DNA of 38,387 nt from an uncultured Flaviramulus sp. (GCA_947487155.1 CANKVS010000040.1:1-38387), one strand, 5' to 3'. Counted from the stretch's first letter, positions 27,198 to 37,977 are shown. The notes: generated by a model from the letters alone, not told the origin. Numbers and translations are program-made.

Positions 27198-27548
27198 TTA
27201 TTTTAACAAATTTGTAGCTTCATCTGGAAATACCAAAGAAGGTTTAAATACTTTTGCATCTTCAATATCCATAAACGCATAAGTAATTAAAATTAAGGTA
27301 TCGCCTACTGATACTTTTCTAGCTGCAGCTCCATTAAGTGTTATTTCGCCACTATGTCTAGGACCAGGTATACAATAGGTTTCTAAACGTTCGCCATTGT
27401 CGTTATTTACAATTTGAACCTTTTCGCCTTGTATAATGTTGGCAGCTTCCATTAGGTTTTCGTCAATGGTTATACTACCTATATAATTGAGTTCTGCACC
27501 AGTGCATTTTACTCTATGAATTTTAGATTTTACTACTTGAATTTGCAT
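27198..27548 (-). CDS. panD: Aspartate 1-decarboxylase
   Basis: PanD makes beta-alanine from aspartate for pantothenate and coenzyme A synthesis. The 116 residues match the pyruvoyl-dependent form. The self-cleavage site is Gly24-Ser25 in NYIGSITID, where Ser25 becomes the pyruvoyl group; the catalytic Lys9 (KSKIHR) and Tyr22 are present. [16 protein letters not shown] is also typical. ATG start, 13 bp after panC, whose enzyme uses its product. The next gene starts 3 bp after its stop. Confidence 0.97.
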   Translation of the reverse strand: MQIQVVKSKIHRVKCTGAELNYIGSITIDENLMEAANIIQGEKVQIVNNDNGERLETYCIPGPRHSGEITLNGAAARKVSVGDTLILITYAFMDIEDAKVFKPSLVFPDEATNLLK

Positions 27549-27561
27549 GCGGCAAAGATAA

Positions 27562-28428
27562 TTAATTTAGTGCGATATTATCTATTAGTCTAATATCATC
27601 TGCATATACAGCTATAAACGCTCTATATGATTTTTTACCCCCATAATTATCGGGAGATTTTCGTTTTACCAATTTAAGGGTATCAACATCTGCAATAATA
27701 AAATACTCAAGCTGTAACAACTTATGTTTTGCAAATTCTTTTTCTACCCATTCTGTTACTTTATTAGCACTTTTTGTACCAAACAATGTTTTGGCAGTTG
27801 TTAATGTTTTATAAATAAATGGCGCAGCATTTTTATATGCTGGTTTTAGTCTGGTATTACGCGAACTCATGGCAAGACCAGTAGCTTCTCTATGTATTTT
27901 ACAGCCTACTATGTTTACAGGAATTTGATGCTTTTCTACAAGCTTTCTTATAATTTGTAATTGCTGAAAATCTTTTTCGCCAAAATACGCATTATGCGGT
28001 TTTATAATATCGAAAAATCGTTTAACAATAGTACCTACACCATCAAAATGCCCTTGACGAAATTTACCTTCCATTTCAAACTCAAGACCATCAAAATCAA
28101 ATTTTTGCGACACGGTATTGCCTTCATAAATATCGTTAACAGTTGGCGCATATATTACAATATTATCTTTAGACACTGTTTTTAGCAAAACGACATCATC
28201 GTTTAAAGTTCTTGGATATTTTTTAAGGTCATCATTATTATCAAATTGTGTTGGATTCACAAAAATACTTACAATCACATAATCATTATCGGTTAACGCT
28301 TTTTTTACCAATTCTAAATGTCCTTCATGTAAAGCACCCATAGTTGGCACTAAACCAATAGTAAAATGTCTTGCTTTTAAATCTTCAATTTCTTTTAAAA
28401 TTGGCTCTTTTTGTGAAAAAACTTTCAT
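27562..28428 (-). CDS. panC: Pantoate-beta-alanine ligase (pantothenate synthetase)
   Basis: PanC joins pantoate and beta-alanine with ATP to form pantothenate. The 288 residues include the nucleotide-binding [14 protein letters not shown] (HxGH signature, about 28-41), [13 protein letters not shown], the catalytic [12 protein letters not shown] and the KMSKS-like MSSRN loop. The length is normal. ATG start. It heads a minus-strand run panC-panD-flippase-like-esterase-like-radA with gaps of 13, 3, 51 and 55 bp. A perfect TAnnTTTG box (TAAGTTTG, 28453-28460) lies 24 nt upstream of its ATG and probably drives the run. Confidence 0.97.
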   Translation of the reverse strand: MKVFSQKEPILKEIEDLKARHFTIGLVPTMGALHEGHLELVKKALTDNDYVIVSIFVNPTQFDNNDDLKKYPRTLNDDVVLLKTVSKDNIVIYAPTVNDIYEGNTVSQKFDFDGLEFEMEGKFRQGHFDGVGTIVKRFFDIIKPHNAYFGEKDFQQLQIIRKLVEKHQIPVNIVGCKIHREATGLAMSSRNTRLKPAYKNAAPFIYKTLTTAKTLFGTKSANKVTEWVEKEFAKHKLLQLEYFIIADVDTLKLVKRKSPDNYGGKKSYRAFIAVYADDIRLIDNIALN

Positions 28429-28452
28429 TATTTAATAAAAAATTAACGCTTG

Positions 28453-28460
28453 CAAACTTA
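28453..28460 (-). promoter_or_regulatory. -7 promoter element for panC run
   Basis: TAAGTTTG on the minus strand is an exact TAnnTTTG match, 24 nt before the panC ATG. A good -33 TTG is not evident at the usual spacing. It lies back-to-back with the -7 box of the divergent gene. Confidence 0.5.
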
Positions 28461-28491
28461 AGTTTTTACAATGAATCTGCATAAATTTTTG

Positions 28492-28499
28492 TACTTTTG
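28492..28499 (+). promoter_or_regulatory. -7 promoter element for the GT5-like gene
   Basis: TACTTTTG is an exact TAnnTTTG match, 38 nt upstream of the ATG at 28538. The -33 region lacks a clean TTG. It shares a 109-bp intergenic region with the divergent panC promoter. Confidence 0.55.
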
Positions 28500-28537
28500 C
28501 GAGGTTTTTATTTTGAATTTCCAAAAGCAACACACAT

Positions 28538-29347
28538 ATGAAAGATAAGAGGATATTATATGTATCATCTGAAGTAGTTCCTTATTTACCTGAAACCGAA
28601 ATTTCGTCTATGTCTTTTGAGGCACCAAGAATGGTGAATCAACAAGGCGGTCAAATAAGAATTTTCATGCCTCGATACGGGAATATTAATGAGAGAAGAC
28701 ACCAATTGCATGAAGTTATACGACTATCTGGAATAAATTTAGTTATTAACGATTTAGATATGCCTCTTATTATTAAAGTAGCCTCTATACCTAAAGAGCG
28801 TATACAAGTTTACTTTATTGATAACGATGAATACTTTAAAAGAAAAGCAACCCTAACTGATGAAAATGGAAAACTGTTTTCTGATAATGACGAGCGTGCA
28901 ATTTTCTTTGCAAAAGGCGTTATAGAAACGGTTAAAAAATTAAACTGGTCGCCAGATGTTATACATGTTCATGGTTGGTTAGCATCTTTATTACCTGTTT
29001 ATTTAAAAGAATATTATAAAGACGAACCTTTATTTAATGAAAGTAAAATTGTAACATCTGTGTACAATCAAAGTTTCGATGATACGTTAAATAAAGACAT
29101 GATTAATAAAATTAAGTTTGATAATATTGATGACGAAGCCATTAAAACGCTTGAAAATCCATCATACGACAACTTAATGAAAGTTGCTATTGATTATTCG
29201 GATGCATTAATTGTTGGGTCTGAAAACATACCAGAAAACTTAGAAACCTATATTAAAGAATCTAATAAACCTGTATTAGATTATAAAAGTAAAGATGAAT
29301 TTGGAGAAGCTTACACCAACTTTTTTAACACCGAAGTTTTAAGTTAA
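28538..29347 (+). CDS. Half-length glycogen/starch synthase-like protein (GT5 N-terminal domain)
   Basis: The 269 residues correspond to only the N-terminal Rossmann domain of a GT5 glycogen synthase, which is normally about 470 residues or more. The opening ILYVSSEVVPYLPETEISS parallels the family start, but the ADP-glucose-binding KTGGL motif is altered to ETEIS. VIHVHGWLASLLP matches the conserved H-x-H-x-W region near residue 148. The C-terminal GT-B domain, which carries the donor site, is absent, and no frame downstream supplies it. Full glycogen synthase activity is therefore unlikely; a regulatory or binding role is possible. ATG start. The DUF4270 lipoprotein gene follows after 22 bp and is probably co-transcribed. 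Confidence 0.82.
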   Translation: MKDKRILYVSSEVVPYLPETEISSMSFEAPRMVNQQGGQIRIFMPRYGNINERRHQLHEVIRLSGINLVINDLDMPLIIKVASIPKERIQVYFIDNDEYFKRKATLTDENGKLFSDNDERAIFFAKGVIETVKKLNWSPDVIHVHGWLASLLPVYLKEYYKDEPLFNESKIVTSVYNQSFDDTLNKDMINKIKFDNIDDEAIKTLENPSYDNLMKVAIDYSDALIVGSENIPENLETYIKESNKPVLDYKSKDEFGEAYTNFFNTEVLS

Positions 29348-29369
29348 TTTATTATTCATTTAAATAAAT

Positions 29370-31031
29370 ATGAAAAATACTTATAAAGCCCTTAAATTAA
29401 GTAGTACTGTTCTGCTTATTGTTTTGTTATTTGTTTCTTGCGATAAAGACTTTAACACCATAGAAAGTGACGTTCTGGGAAAAGACAATGCTAACTTTAT
29501 CACCGATGATAGGTCTGTTTTAATAACAGCCTACAATAAAAAACTTAATGGGTTACAAATAAACAACTTATCATCAAACCTACTTGGATTTTTTAACGAT
29601 CCTGCTTTTGGTAAAACTACAGCTAGCGTTGTTACCCAAATTACACCTACTACTTTTAGTCCTACTTTTGGAGAAAATGTAGCTATAGATTCTGTTATTG
29701 TAAGTATTCCATATTTTAGTAGGGTGGATCCTGATAATTCTCCTGATGATCTTGGAAATATAGTATACACCATAAAAGATTCGCTATACGGTAGCAACCC
29801 TATAAAACTATCTATTTATCAGAATAATTATTTTTTAAGAACTTTTAATCCAGATCTAGATGTAGATGATGCCCAAAACTATTATTCAATGTCGGATGCC
29901 GCTATTACTGGTACAGATAATTTCGCAATTACAGAAAATGCTACCATAAATTTTGACACTAATAAAGGCGGTTTAATTCATACTGTTCCAAGTTTTATAC
30001 CAAGCAGTAATAGTATTATTCTAACAACAGGAAGTGGTGAGGATAAAACTTCAGAGCTAATTAACCCTACATTTAGAATAGAATTAGATGATACAGATTT
30101 TTGGAAAACGGCCATTATAGATAAAGAAGGTGATGCTGTATTAAGTAATGCCAATAACTTTAATGATTATTTTAGAGGCTTATACTTTAAAGCTGAAGCT
30201 ATTGGTGGCACTGGTAATATGGTATTTCTAGATTTCGCATCTACCAGCGCAAACATTATAATTTATTATTCAGAAGATTCAACTGCAAATACCGAAAGAG
30301 TAGCAAAAACATACACTCTAAACTTTACAGGAAATAGACTAAACACCTTTATTAATGATTATAGTTTAGTGACTTTAGCCGATGGTGACCAAACTTTAGG
30401 AGACGAAAAATTGTATTTAAAAGGAGCTGAAGGTTCTATGGCTGTTGTAGATTTATTTGGACCTTATGTAGATGCCAATGGTAATGGTGTTCATGATGGA
30501 TTAGACGATTTAAGAGCTGAATACATTGATTCATCAAGTGGTCAATTAAAATTAATTAACGAAGCGCAATTGATTATTTATGAAGACACACCCTCTTTAA
30601 ACGACGCTACAGATTCTCATATATACGATCGTATTTACGCCTATGATGCTAATAACAATATCCCGCTTATAGACTATAACTTCGATACAACTGAAAATAC
30701 TACGACTCCTGTTTTCTCAAGAATATCTCATTTAGGGCAACGAATAGAAAGAGACGACAATGGTATTTTTAAATATAAAATTCGCATTACCGAGCATTTA
30801 ACCAACTTAGTTTTTAATGATTCTACAAACACTAAAATAGGATTAGCACTTTCTAGTAACGTAAATTATATTGCTAATGCTCAAATTTTAAATAGCACTG
30901 ACAATGTTACAGCAGTACCAGCTGCCTCGTTATTAACTACTAGAGGCACCGTTTTACATGGAACGAATGAAAACGTTCCAGCGGATAGAAGAATGAAGTT
31001 GGAAATATTTTTTACCGATCCAGATAATTAA
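29370..31031 (+). CDS. DUF4270 domain-containing lipoprotein
   Basis: A 553-residue predicted outer-membrane or periplasmic lipoprotein of the Bacteroidota DUF4270 family, whose function is not known. The signal peptide (residues 1-24) ends at the lipobox LFVSC, followed by DKDFNTIESDVLG. An early conserved stretch reads LGFFNDPAFGKTTASVVTQI, and a beta-rich body runs to the end. The C-terminal part includes a typical run of short strands with IYYSEDS and SLNDATDSHIYDRIYAYD. ATG start, 22 bp after the GT5-like gene; a strong terminator closes the pair. glmS follows as a separate unit. Confidence 0.87.
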   Translation: MKNTYKALKLSSTVLLIVLLFVSCDKDFNTIESDVLGKDNANFITDDRSVLITAYNKKLNGLQINNLSSNLLGFFNDPAFGKTTASVVTQITPTTFSPTFGENVAIDSVIVSIPYFSRVDPDNSPDDLGNIVYTIKDSLYGSNPIKLSIYQNNYFLRTFNPDLDVDDAQNYYSMSDAAITGTDNFAITENATINFDTNKGGLIHTVPSFIPSSNSIILTTGSGEDKTSELINPTFRIELDDTDFWKTAIIDKEGDAVLSNANNFNDYFRGLYFKAEAIGGTGNMVFLDFASTSANIIIYYSEDSTANTERVAKTYTLNFTGNRLNTFINDYSLVTLADGDQTLGDEKLYLKGAEGSMAVVDLFGPYVDANGNGVHDGLDDLRAEYIDSSSGQLKLINEAQLIIYEDTPSLNDATDSHIYDRIYAYDANNNIPLIDYNFDTTENTTTPVFSRISHLGQRIERDDNGIFKYKIRITEHLTNLVFNDSTNTKIGLALSSNVNYIANAQILNSTDNVTAVPAASLLTTRGTVLHGTNENVPADRRMKLEIFFTDPDN

Positions 31032-31055
31032 AAAAATTCCCTTATTATAAAATTT

Positions 31056-31081
31056 AAAGCAGAGGTTAATTCCTCTGCTTT
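31056..31081 (+). terminator. Rho-independent terminator after the DUF4270 gene
   Basis: A perfect 10-bp stem (AAAGCAGAGG/CCTCTGCTTT) with a 6-nt loop, whose 3' arm runs into TTTTT, lies 25 nt after the stop codon. It ends the GT5-like/DUF4270 transcript. Confidence 0.87.
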
Positions 31082-31206
31082 TTGCTTTACACCAATTCTT
31101 GTTTGATATTATTCAAAAGAAAGCTAAAGCTATTCTTTCAAAAAGAAACTGGTAGTATTCTATTTTCTGAATTTTATCGTTTAAAACTTCATATTGATGT
31201 ATTATT

Positions 31207-31239
31207 TTGACATTTATTGATATTTATTTTGCATATTTG
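31207..31239 (+). promoter_or_regulatory. Candidate glmS promoter
   Basis: TTG (31207-31209, within TTTTGACA) and CATATTTG (31232-31239) are separated by 22 nt. The second box matches TAnnTTTG at all but its first base. The glmS ATG is 40 nt downstream. Confidence 0.35.
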
Positions 31240-31278
31240 CTATTATTAAAATTAAAACCCAAACTAAATTAATTGCTT

Positions 31279-33126
31279 ATGTGCGGAATTGTTGGATATA
31301 TAGGACATAGAGAAGCTTACCCAATTATTATTGAAGGACTTAAACGTTTAGAATACAGAGGATATGACAGTGCTGGTATTGCTCTATTTGATGGAGACCA
31401 TCTAAAAATCTCTAAAACCAAAGGGAAAGTTTCAGATTTAGAAAAACAATCAGAAAAAGAAATTACTAAAAACGGTAGCTTAGGAATTGGTCACACAAGG
31501 TGGGCTACACATGGTGTTCCAAACAATGTTAATTCTCATCCACACACTTCAAATTCAGGCGACTTAGTGATTATTCACAACGGTATTATTGAAAATTACG
31601 ATGCCCTAAAAAAAGAATTAATATCTAGAGGCTATACATTCCAATCTGATACCGATACCGAAGTATTAATCAATTTAATTGAAGACGTAAAAAAACAAGA
31701 AAACGTAAAATTAGGTAAAGCAGTACAAATTGCATTAAATCAAGTAATTGGGGCTTACGCCATTGCTGTTTTCGATAAAAATAAATCAGGTGAAGTTGTT
31801 ATTGCAAGACTTGGTAGCCCACTAGCAGTAGGCATAGGGGAAGACGAGTTTTTTATAGCTAGTGATGCTTCTCCTTTTATAGAATATACTAAAAACGCTA
31901 TTTATTTAGAGGATGAAGAAATGGCAATTCTTAGATTAGGAAAGGACATTAAAATAAGAAAAATTAAAGATGATTCATTAGTAGATCCTTATATTCAAGA
32001 ACTTCAAATGAATCTTGAGCAAATAGAAAAAGGAGGTTACGAACATTTCATGCTAAAAGAAATACACGAACAACCAAGAGCCATAAGAGATACTTACAGA
32101 GGAAGACTTTTAAAAGACGAAGCCATAATAAAAATGGCTGGAATTGAAGATAATATGAAAACGTTTTTAAATGCCAATCGTATTATTATTGTGGCTTGCG
32201 GAACCTCATGGCATGCAGGATTAGTTGCTGAATACATTTTTGAAGAATTTTCTAGAATTCCTGTTGAGGTTGAGTACGCCTCAGAGTTCCGTTATAGAAA
32301 TCCTGTAATTACTGAAAAAGATGTAATTATTGCCATATCACAATCTGGAGAAACTGCCGATACTTTAGCAGCAATTAAGTTAGCAAAATCTAAAGGTGCT
32401 TTTGTTTTTGGAGTTTGTAATGTAGTAGGCTCATCAATTGCTAGAGAAACACATGCAGGGGCATACACCCATGCTGGACCAGAAATTGGTGTGGCTTCAA
32501 CCAAAGCATTTACTACACAGATAACTGTACTAACCTTAATTGCTTTGCGTTTAGCCAGAGCCAAAGGAGCCATGTCAAGTTCCGATTTTAGGTTGTATTT
32601 ACAAGAATTAGAACTAATTCCGCAAAAGGTAGAGGAATTATTGCAAGTTGATGACCATGTAAAAGACATTGCTAAAGAATATTTATTATCTACCAATTGC
32701 TTGTATTTAGGTAGAGGATATAATTTTCCCGTGGCATTAGAGGGAGCCTTAAAGCTAAAAGAAATCTCTTATATTCATGCCGAAGGTTATCCTGCTGCCG
32801 AAATGAAACATGGCCCTATAGCGTTAATTGATGACAGAATGCCTGTAATTGTTATTGCAACCAGTAAAGGCCATTATGAAAAAGTTGTTAGTAATATCCA
32901 AGAAATTAAATCGAGAAAAGGTAAAATTATTGCGGTTGTAACCGAAGGCGATACATCAGTTAGAGAAATTGCAGACCATGTTATTGAAATACCAGATTCA
33001 GAAGAAGCCTTTTCGCCTTTATTAACTACAATTCCGCTTCAACTTCTATCTTATCATATAGCAGTAATGCGTAATTGTAATGTAGACCAACCTCGTAATT
33101 TAGCAAAATCTGTTACTGTAGAATAA
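31279..33126 (+). CDS. glmS: Glutamine-fructose-6-phosphate aminotransferase (isomerizing)
   Basis: GlmS makes glucosamine-6-phosphate from fructose-6-phosphate and glutamine, the first step toward UDP-GlcNAc, peptidoglycan and lipid A. The protein is 615 residues. The start is the ATG at 31279, because the mature enzyme needs Cys at its N-terminus (MCGIVGYIGH). A TTG two codons upstream is not needed. The N-terminal Ntn glutaminase domain (1-225) shows RLEYRGYDSAGI and GHTRWATHG. Two SIS domains follow (about 290-600), with CGTSWHAGL, SQSGETADT and STKAFTTQ. The C-terminus QPRNLAKSVTVE is conserved. It is a single-gene unit downstream of a terminator. Confidence 0.98.
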   Translation: MCGIVGYIGHREAYPIIIEGLKRLEYRGYDSAGIALFDGDHLKISKTKGKVSDLEKQSEKEITKNGSLGIGHTRWATHGVPNNVNSHPHTSNSGDLVIIHNGIIENYDALKKELISRGYTFQSDTDTEVLINLIEDVKKQENVKLGKAVQIALNQVIGAYAIAVFDKNKSGEVVIARLGSPLAVGIGEDEFFIASDASPFIEYTKNAIYLEDEEMAILRLGKDIKIRKIKDDSLVDPYIQELQMNLEQIEKGGYEHFMLKEIHEQPRAIRDTYRGRLLKDEAIIKMAGIEDNMKTFLNANRIIIVACGTSWHAGLVAEYIFEEFSRIPVEVEYASEFRYRNPVITEKDVIIAISQSGETADTLAAIKLAKSKGAFVFGVCNVVGSSIARETHAGAYTHAGPEIGVASTKAFTTQITVLTLIALRLARAKGAMSSSDFRLYLQELELIPQKVEELLQVDDHVKDIAKEYLLSTNCLYLGRGYNFPVALEGALKLKEISYIHAEGYPAAEMKHGPIALIDDRMPVIVIATSKGHYEKVVSNIQEIKSRKGKIIAVVTEGDTSVREIADHVIEIPDSEEAFSPLLTTIPLQLLSYHIAVMRNCNVDQPRNLAKSVTVE

Positions 33127-33250
33127 AATAATCACATAAATTTAATTCACATTATATAATTCCTAAGATTGGAATATAACAAAAAATCATATTTATGCGG
33201 TTTTTTTATTAAAAACCTAATAAATCAATAGTTTTTTTGTTAAAAAATAC

Positions 33251-33262
33251 TATGCATGCATA
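33251..33262. other. Perfect 12-bp palindrome upstream of the TonB-dependent receptor
   Basis: TATGCATGCATA reads the same on both strands and lies about 80 bp upstream of the receptor ATG, in a very AT-rich 215-bp gap. It is a possible operator. A chance occurrence in AT-rich DNA cannot be excluded. Confidence 0.3.
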
Positions 33263-33341
33263 ATTTTTTTATATTTTTATGTGCAAGTAATATTTTATAT
33301 ACATATATTGCTAGGCTAAAACTTAAACTAATTCTTATTAA

Positions 33342-36209
33342 ATGAAAACACTTCTTCTTTATTTATTAATGTTTTTTTGTGGGTTAACTTTTTCACAAAC
33401 AACTATTACTGGAACGGTGCTTGACGATAATAGTCAACCTATTCCAGGAGCTAATATTATTATTACTGGTACTTCTACAGGAAGTGTAACAGATTTTGAT
33501 GGTAACTTTACACTTACTTACAATCAAAACCCTCCTTTTTCAGTACAAGCAAGCAGCATTGGTTTTCAATCTATGACTATTGAAGTAACCACTAATAATC
33601 AAGTATTAAATTTTATACTTAAAGAAGGAACAGCATTAGATGAAATTGTAATTTCAGCTTCCAGAACACCAGAAAGTGTTAGAGAATCTCCTGTTACAAT
33701 TGAAAGGTTTGATGCTAAGGATATACAATTTGCAACCACACCTGATTTCTATTCAAGCTTAGAAAATTTAAAAGGAGTTGATGTTAATAAAGGTAGTTTA
33801 ACTTTTAATGCTGTTAATACACGTGGATTTGCCACTTTTGCTAATACACGATTTGTTCAACTCGTTGATGGTATGGATAACTCTTTACCAGGATTAAATT
33901 TTGCTTTAGGTAACATACTAGGGTTGAGTGAACTTGATATAAATAGTGTGGAAATACTACCAGGTGCTTCTTCTGCTCTTTACGGCGCTAATGCTTTTAA
34001 TGGTATTCTATTTATGACTAGTAAAGATCCTTTTACACACCAAGGCGTAAGTGCTTATGTTAAAACAGGATTGACAGTACAGAATGAAGCTGGTGATAAT
34101 CAATTTCATGATTTTGGATTTCGAGCTGCTCATGCATTTAGTGATAAATTTGCAGCCAAAGCATCATTTTCTTATTTGAGAGGTACAGACTGGTACGCAT
34201 CAGACGATAACCAATATACATTAGGTGCAGTAGGAACAGCAGATGCCATATCGCCTTTTAGATCTGATCCTGCTCACGATGGACTAAACATATACGGCGA
34301 CGAAGTTGCTTTAGCAGCAAATGAACCAGGTCTACCGCAAAATCTTAATGAAGTTGCCCAGTTTTTAGAGAGTAGTGGTGTATTACCTCCTGGAGCAAGT
34401 GCATTAGTTCCTGCAGTAAATGTGGCAAGAACAGGATATAAAGAATCTGATTTAACCGATTATAAAGCCGAAAGTTTAAAAGCATATTTCACCCTAAATT
34501 ATAAACCTTTTGGAAATAATACTGAAATTATTTGGAGCTCTAAAATTGGATCAGGATCTTCTATTTATCAAGGTTCAAATAGGTATGCTATAAAAGATTT
34601 CGCATTACAACAACACAAATTAGAATTTAGAGGAGACAATTTTTTTCTTAGAGGCTACACAACTATTGAAAATGCTGGTAACTCATACGATATGCGTTTT
34701 ACAGGAATTAATATGAATAAAGTAGGAGCGACAGAGTGGTTTGGCGCATACGCAGTAGCATATGCTCAAGGTGCTGGACAAATACTGACGGGAGGTGGTA
34801 ATCCTAACGATCCTGCAACCCAAACTCAAATACATACAGGAGCAAGGGTTTTTGCTGATGACTTATTAACTCCACAACCAGGTACTCCAGAGTTTATTGC
34901 GCTTTTTAATAAGGTCACTTCAGATCCAGATGTCGCTACTGGTTCTAGGCTTGTAGACAAATCAAAAATGAATGTTGCCGAAGGAAATTATAATTTTAAA
35001 GACTTACTAAATAATGTCTTAGACTTACAGTTAGGAGGTCAGTACAGACAATATTCATTAAATTCAAGCGGAAGTGTATTTACAGATTATGATGGATCAA
35101 TAGATTACAATGAATACGGTGCTTATTTACAAGGTATTAAAAAATTAATGGACGACCGTTTAAAAATAACCGCTTCAGTACGTTATGATAAAAATGAGTT
35201 TTTTGATGCTAGTTATTCACCAAGACTTTCTTTTGTTTATGCTGCTGGAGAAAACAAGGAGCATAACTTTAGAGCATCTTTTCAAACGGGATTTAGAAAC
35301 CCCGATACCCAAGCGTTATTTATAGGATTTAATGTAGGTAGAGCTATTTTGGTAGGGTCGGCACCTGATAATTTAGATAGAAGGTTACCAGGTACAGATT
35401 TAACAGGTAGAGACGCTTACTTCAATTCTTATACAAGAACATCGGCTGAAGCATTTGGAGCAGCAGTTGGCACTGCAATTGCTGGAGGAACTAATCCTAA
35501 TGTAGCAGTACAACAAAACGCAAGTTTATTAATGCCTGTACAAGGCACTGGTATAACACCTCTTGCTGAACAAGAGAAAGTAACAGCCTTTGACGTAGGG
35601 TATCGTGGAAAAGTAGGATTTATAACTGTCGATTTTAATGCTTATTACAATACTTACGATAACTTTAGCGCTCAAAAATTGGTAGTAACACCTAAAACAG
35701 GATCGGTAACAGATTTATCAGGTGTACTAGATGTGGCAGGTGGTAACACCCAAGTGTTTAATGTATACACAAATTCATCAGCAGATGTTAGTTCTTATGG
35801 CGGTGTTATTGGGTTATCTACAAAAATTGCTAAAAATTTTGATTTAGGGTTTAACTACACCTATTCAAAATTAGATTTCGACCAATCAACAGATCCCGAT
35901 TTTACCGTTGGTTTTAATACGCCCGAACATAAAGTAAAAGTATCTTTAGGAAATCGTGAGTTATTTAAAAATTTCGGATTTAATGTTAATGCCCGTTGGA
36001 GCGATGAATATTTCTGGCAAGCAACTATAGCCAATACTATTATACCTTCAAGAACAGTTGTTGATGCTCAAATAAACTATTCTGTACCATCTATGAAATC
36101 TATATTTAAAATTGGGGGAACTAATTTAGGTGGAAAAGAATATCAAAGTGCAGTTGGGTCTCCTTTTATTGGCTCGCAATATTTTGTTTCTTGGACAATA
36201 AACAATTAA
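33342..36209 (+). CDS. TonB-dependent receptor with carboxypeptidase-regulatory-like domain
   Basis: A 955-residue outer-membrane active transporter. A signal peptide (1-18, TFSQ) is followed by a carboxypeptidase-D regulatory-like beta-sandwich (about 20-105; TGTVLDDNSQPIPGANI, GSVTDFDGNFTL). The plug domain lies at about 108-235, with the TonB-box-like DEIVISASR and the sequence EILPGASSALYGANAFNGI. A 22-strand-type barrel follows, ending QYFVSWTINN. There is no SusD partner next to it, so it is not a classic SusCD polysaccharide locus. The ligand is unknown. ATG start. A strong terminator follows, and it stands as a single-gene unit between glmS and atpD. Confidence 0.93.
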   Translation: MKTLLLYLLMFFCGLTFSQTTITGTVLDDNSQPIPGANIIITGTSTGSVTDFDGNFTLTYNQNPPFSVQASSIGFQSMTIEVTTNNQVLNFILKEGTALDEIVISASRTPESVRESPVTIERFDAKDIQFATTPDFYSSLENLKGVDVNKGSLTFNAVNTRGFATFANTRFVQLVDGMDNSLPGLNFALGNILGLSELDINSVEILPGASSALYGANAFNGILFMTSKDPFTHQGVSAYVKTGLTVQNEAGDNQFHDFGFRAAHAFSDKFAAKASFSYLRGTDWYASDDNQYTLGAVGTADAISPFRSDPAHDGLNIYGDEVALAANEPGLPQNLNEVAQFLESSGVLPPGASALVPAVNVARTGYKESDLTDYKAESLKAYFTLNYKPFGNNTEIIWSSKIGSGSSIYQGSNRYAIKDFALQQHKLEFRGDNFFLRGYTTIENAGNSYDMRFTGINMNKVGATEWFGAYAVAYAQGAGQILTGGGNPNDPATQTQIHTGARVFADDLLTPQPGTPEFIALFNKVTSDPDVATGSRLVDKSKMNVAEGNYNFKDLLNNVLDLQLGGQYRQYSLNSSGSVFTDYDGSIDYNEYGAYLQGIKKLMDDRLKITASVRYDKNEFFDASYSPRLSFVYAAGENKEHNFRASFQTGFRNPDTQALFIGFNVGRAILVGSAPDNLDRRLPGTDLTGRDAYFNSYTRTSAEAFGAAVGTAIAGGTNPNVAVQQNASLLMPVQGTGITPLAEQEKVTAFDVGYRGKVGFITVDFNAYYNTYDNFSAQKLVVTPKTGSVTDLSGVLDVAGGNTQVFNVYTNSSADVSSYGGVIGLSTKIAKNFDLGFNYTYSKLDFDQSTDPDFTVGFNTPEHKVKVSLGNRELFKNFGFNVNARWSDEYFWQATIANTIIPSRTVVDAQINYSVPSMKSIFKIGGTNLGGKEYQSAVGSPFIGSQYFVSWTINN

Positions 36210-36249
36210 TCAATTCTAAAAAGAATTTATTACAAATTATACTTTCTAA

Positions 36250-36270
36250 ACACCTTCTAATTGAAGGTGT
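36250..36270 (+). terminator. Rho-independent terminator after the TonB-dependent receptor
   Basis: A perfect 8-bp stem (ACACCTTC/GAAGGTGT) with a 5-nt loop is followed by TTTTTT. It lies 41 nt past the receptor stop and separates it from atpD. Confidence 0.9.
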
Positions 36271-36323
36271 TTTTTTATTACAAAAAAGCTTTAAAAACAA
36301 CTTTATTTTTAAATAAAAAAATA

Positions 36324-36331
36324 TATCTTTG
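36324..36331 (+). promoter_or_regulatory. -7 promoter element for atpD-atpC
   Basis: TATCTTTG is an exact TAnnTTTG match, 60 nt upstream of the atpD ATG and just after the preceding terminator. The -33 region is T-rich (TTTA) but lacks a clear TTG. Confidence 0.55.
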
Positions 36332-36388
36332 CACGCGAAAACTTAAAGTGTTTTCATAGAATTAAAACGCATAATATTAAATACATAA

Positions 36389-37900
<1,512 letters not shown>

Positions 37901-37905
37901 AATTA

Positions 37906-37968
37906 GTTCGCAGTAAATCAGTATTCAGTCTTCAGTGACTGCATAACTGTAAACTGCAGACTGCAAAC
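37906..37968. repeat. CAGT/ACTG inverted-repeat spacer between atpD and atpC
   Basis: The left half has four CAGT units at roughly 7-nt spacing (CAGTAAAT, CAGTATT, CAGTCTT, CAGT). The right half has the complementary ACTG units (GACTGCATA, ACTGTAA, ACTGCAG, ACTGC). The outer ends GTTCGCAGT and ACTGCAAAC also pair with one wobble. The spacer can fold back on itself along about 30 bp, imperfectly. It fills most of the gap and has no T-tract. Confidence 0.7.
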
Positions 37969-37977
37969 TAAAAAACT

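Noticed and set aside
31273..31278. TTG start two codons before glmS ATG
   Set aside because: GlmS needs an N-terminal Cys after Met removal, so the ATG giving MCGIVG is the true start.
33342..36209. SusC of a polysaccharide utilisation locus
   Set aside because: No SusD-like gene, glycoside hydrolase or sensor is adjacent; it is a single-gene unit, so it is called only a TonB-dependent receptor.
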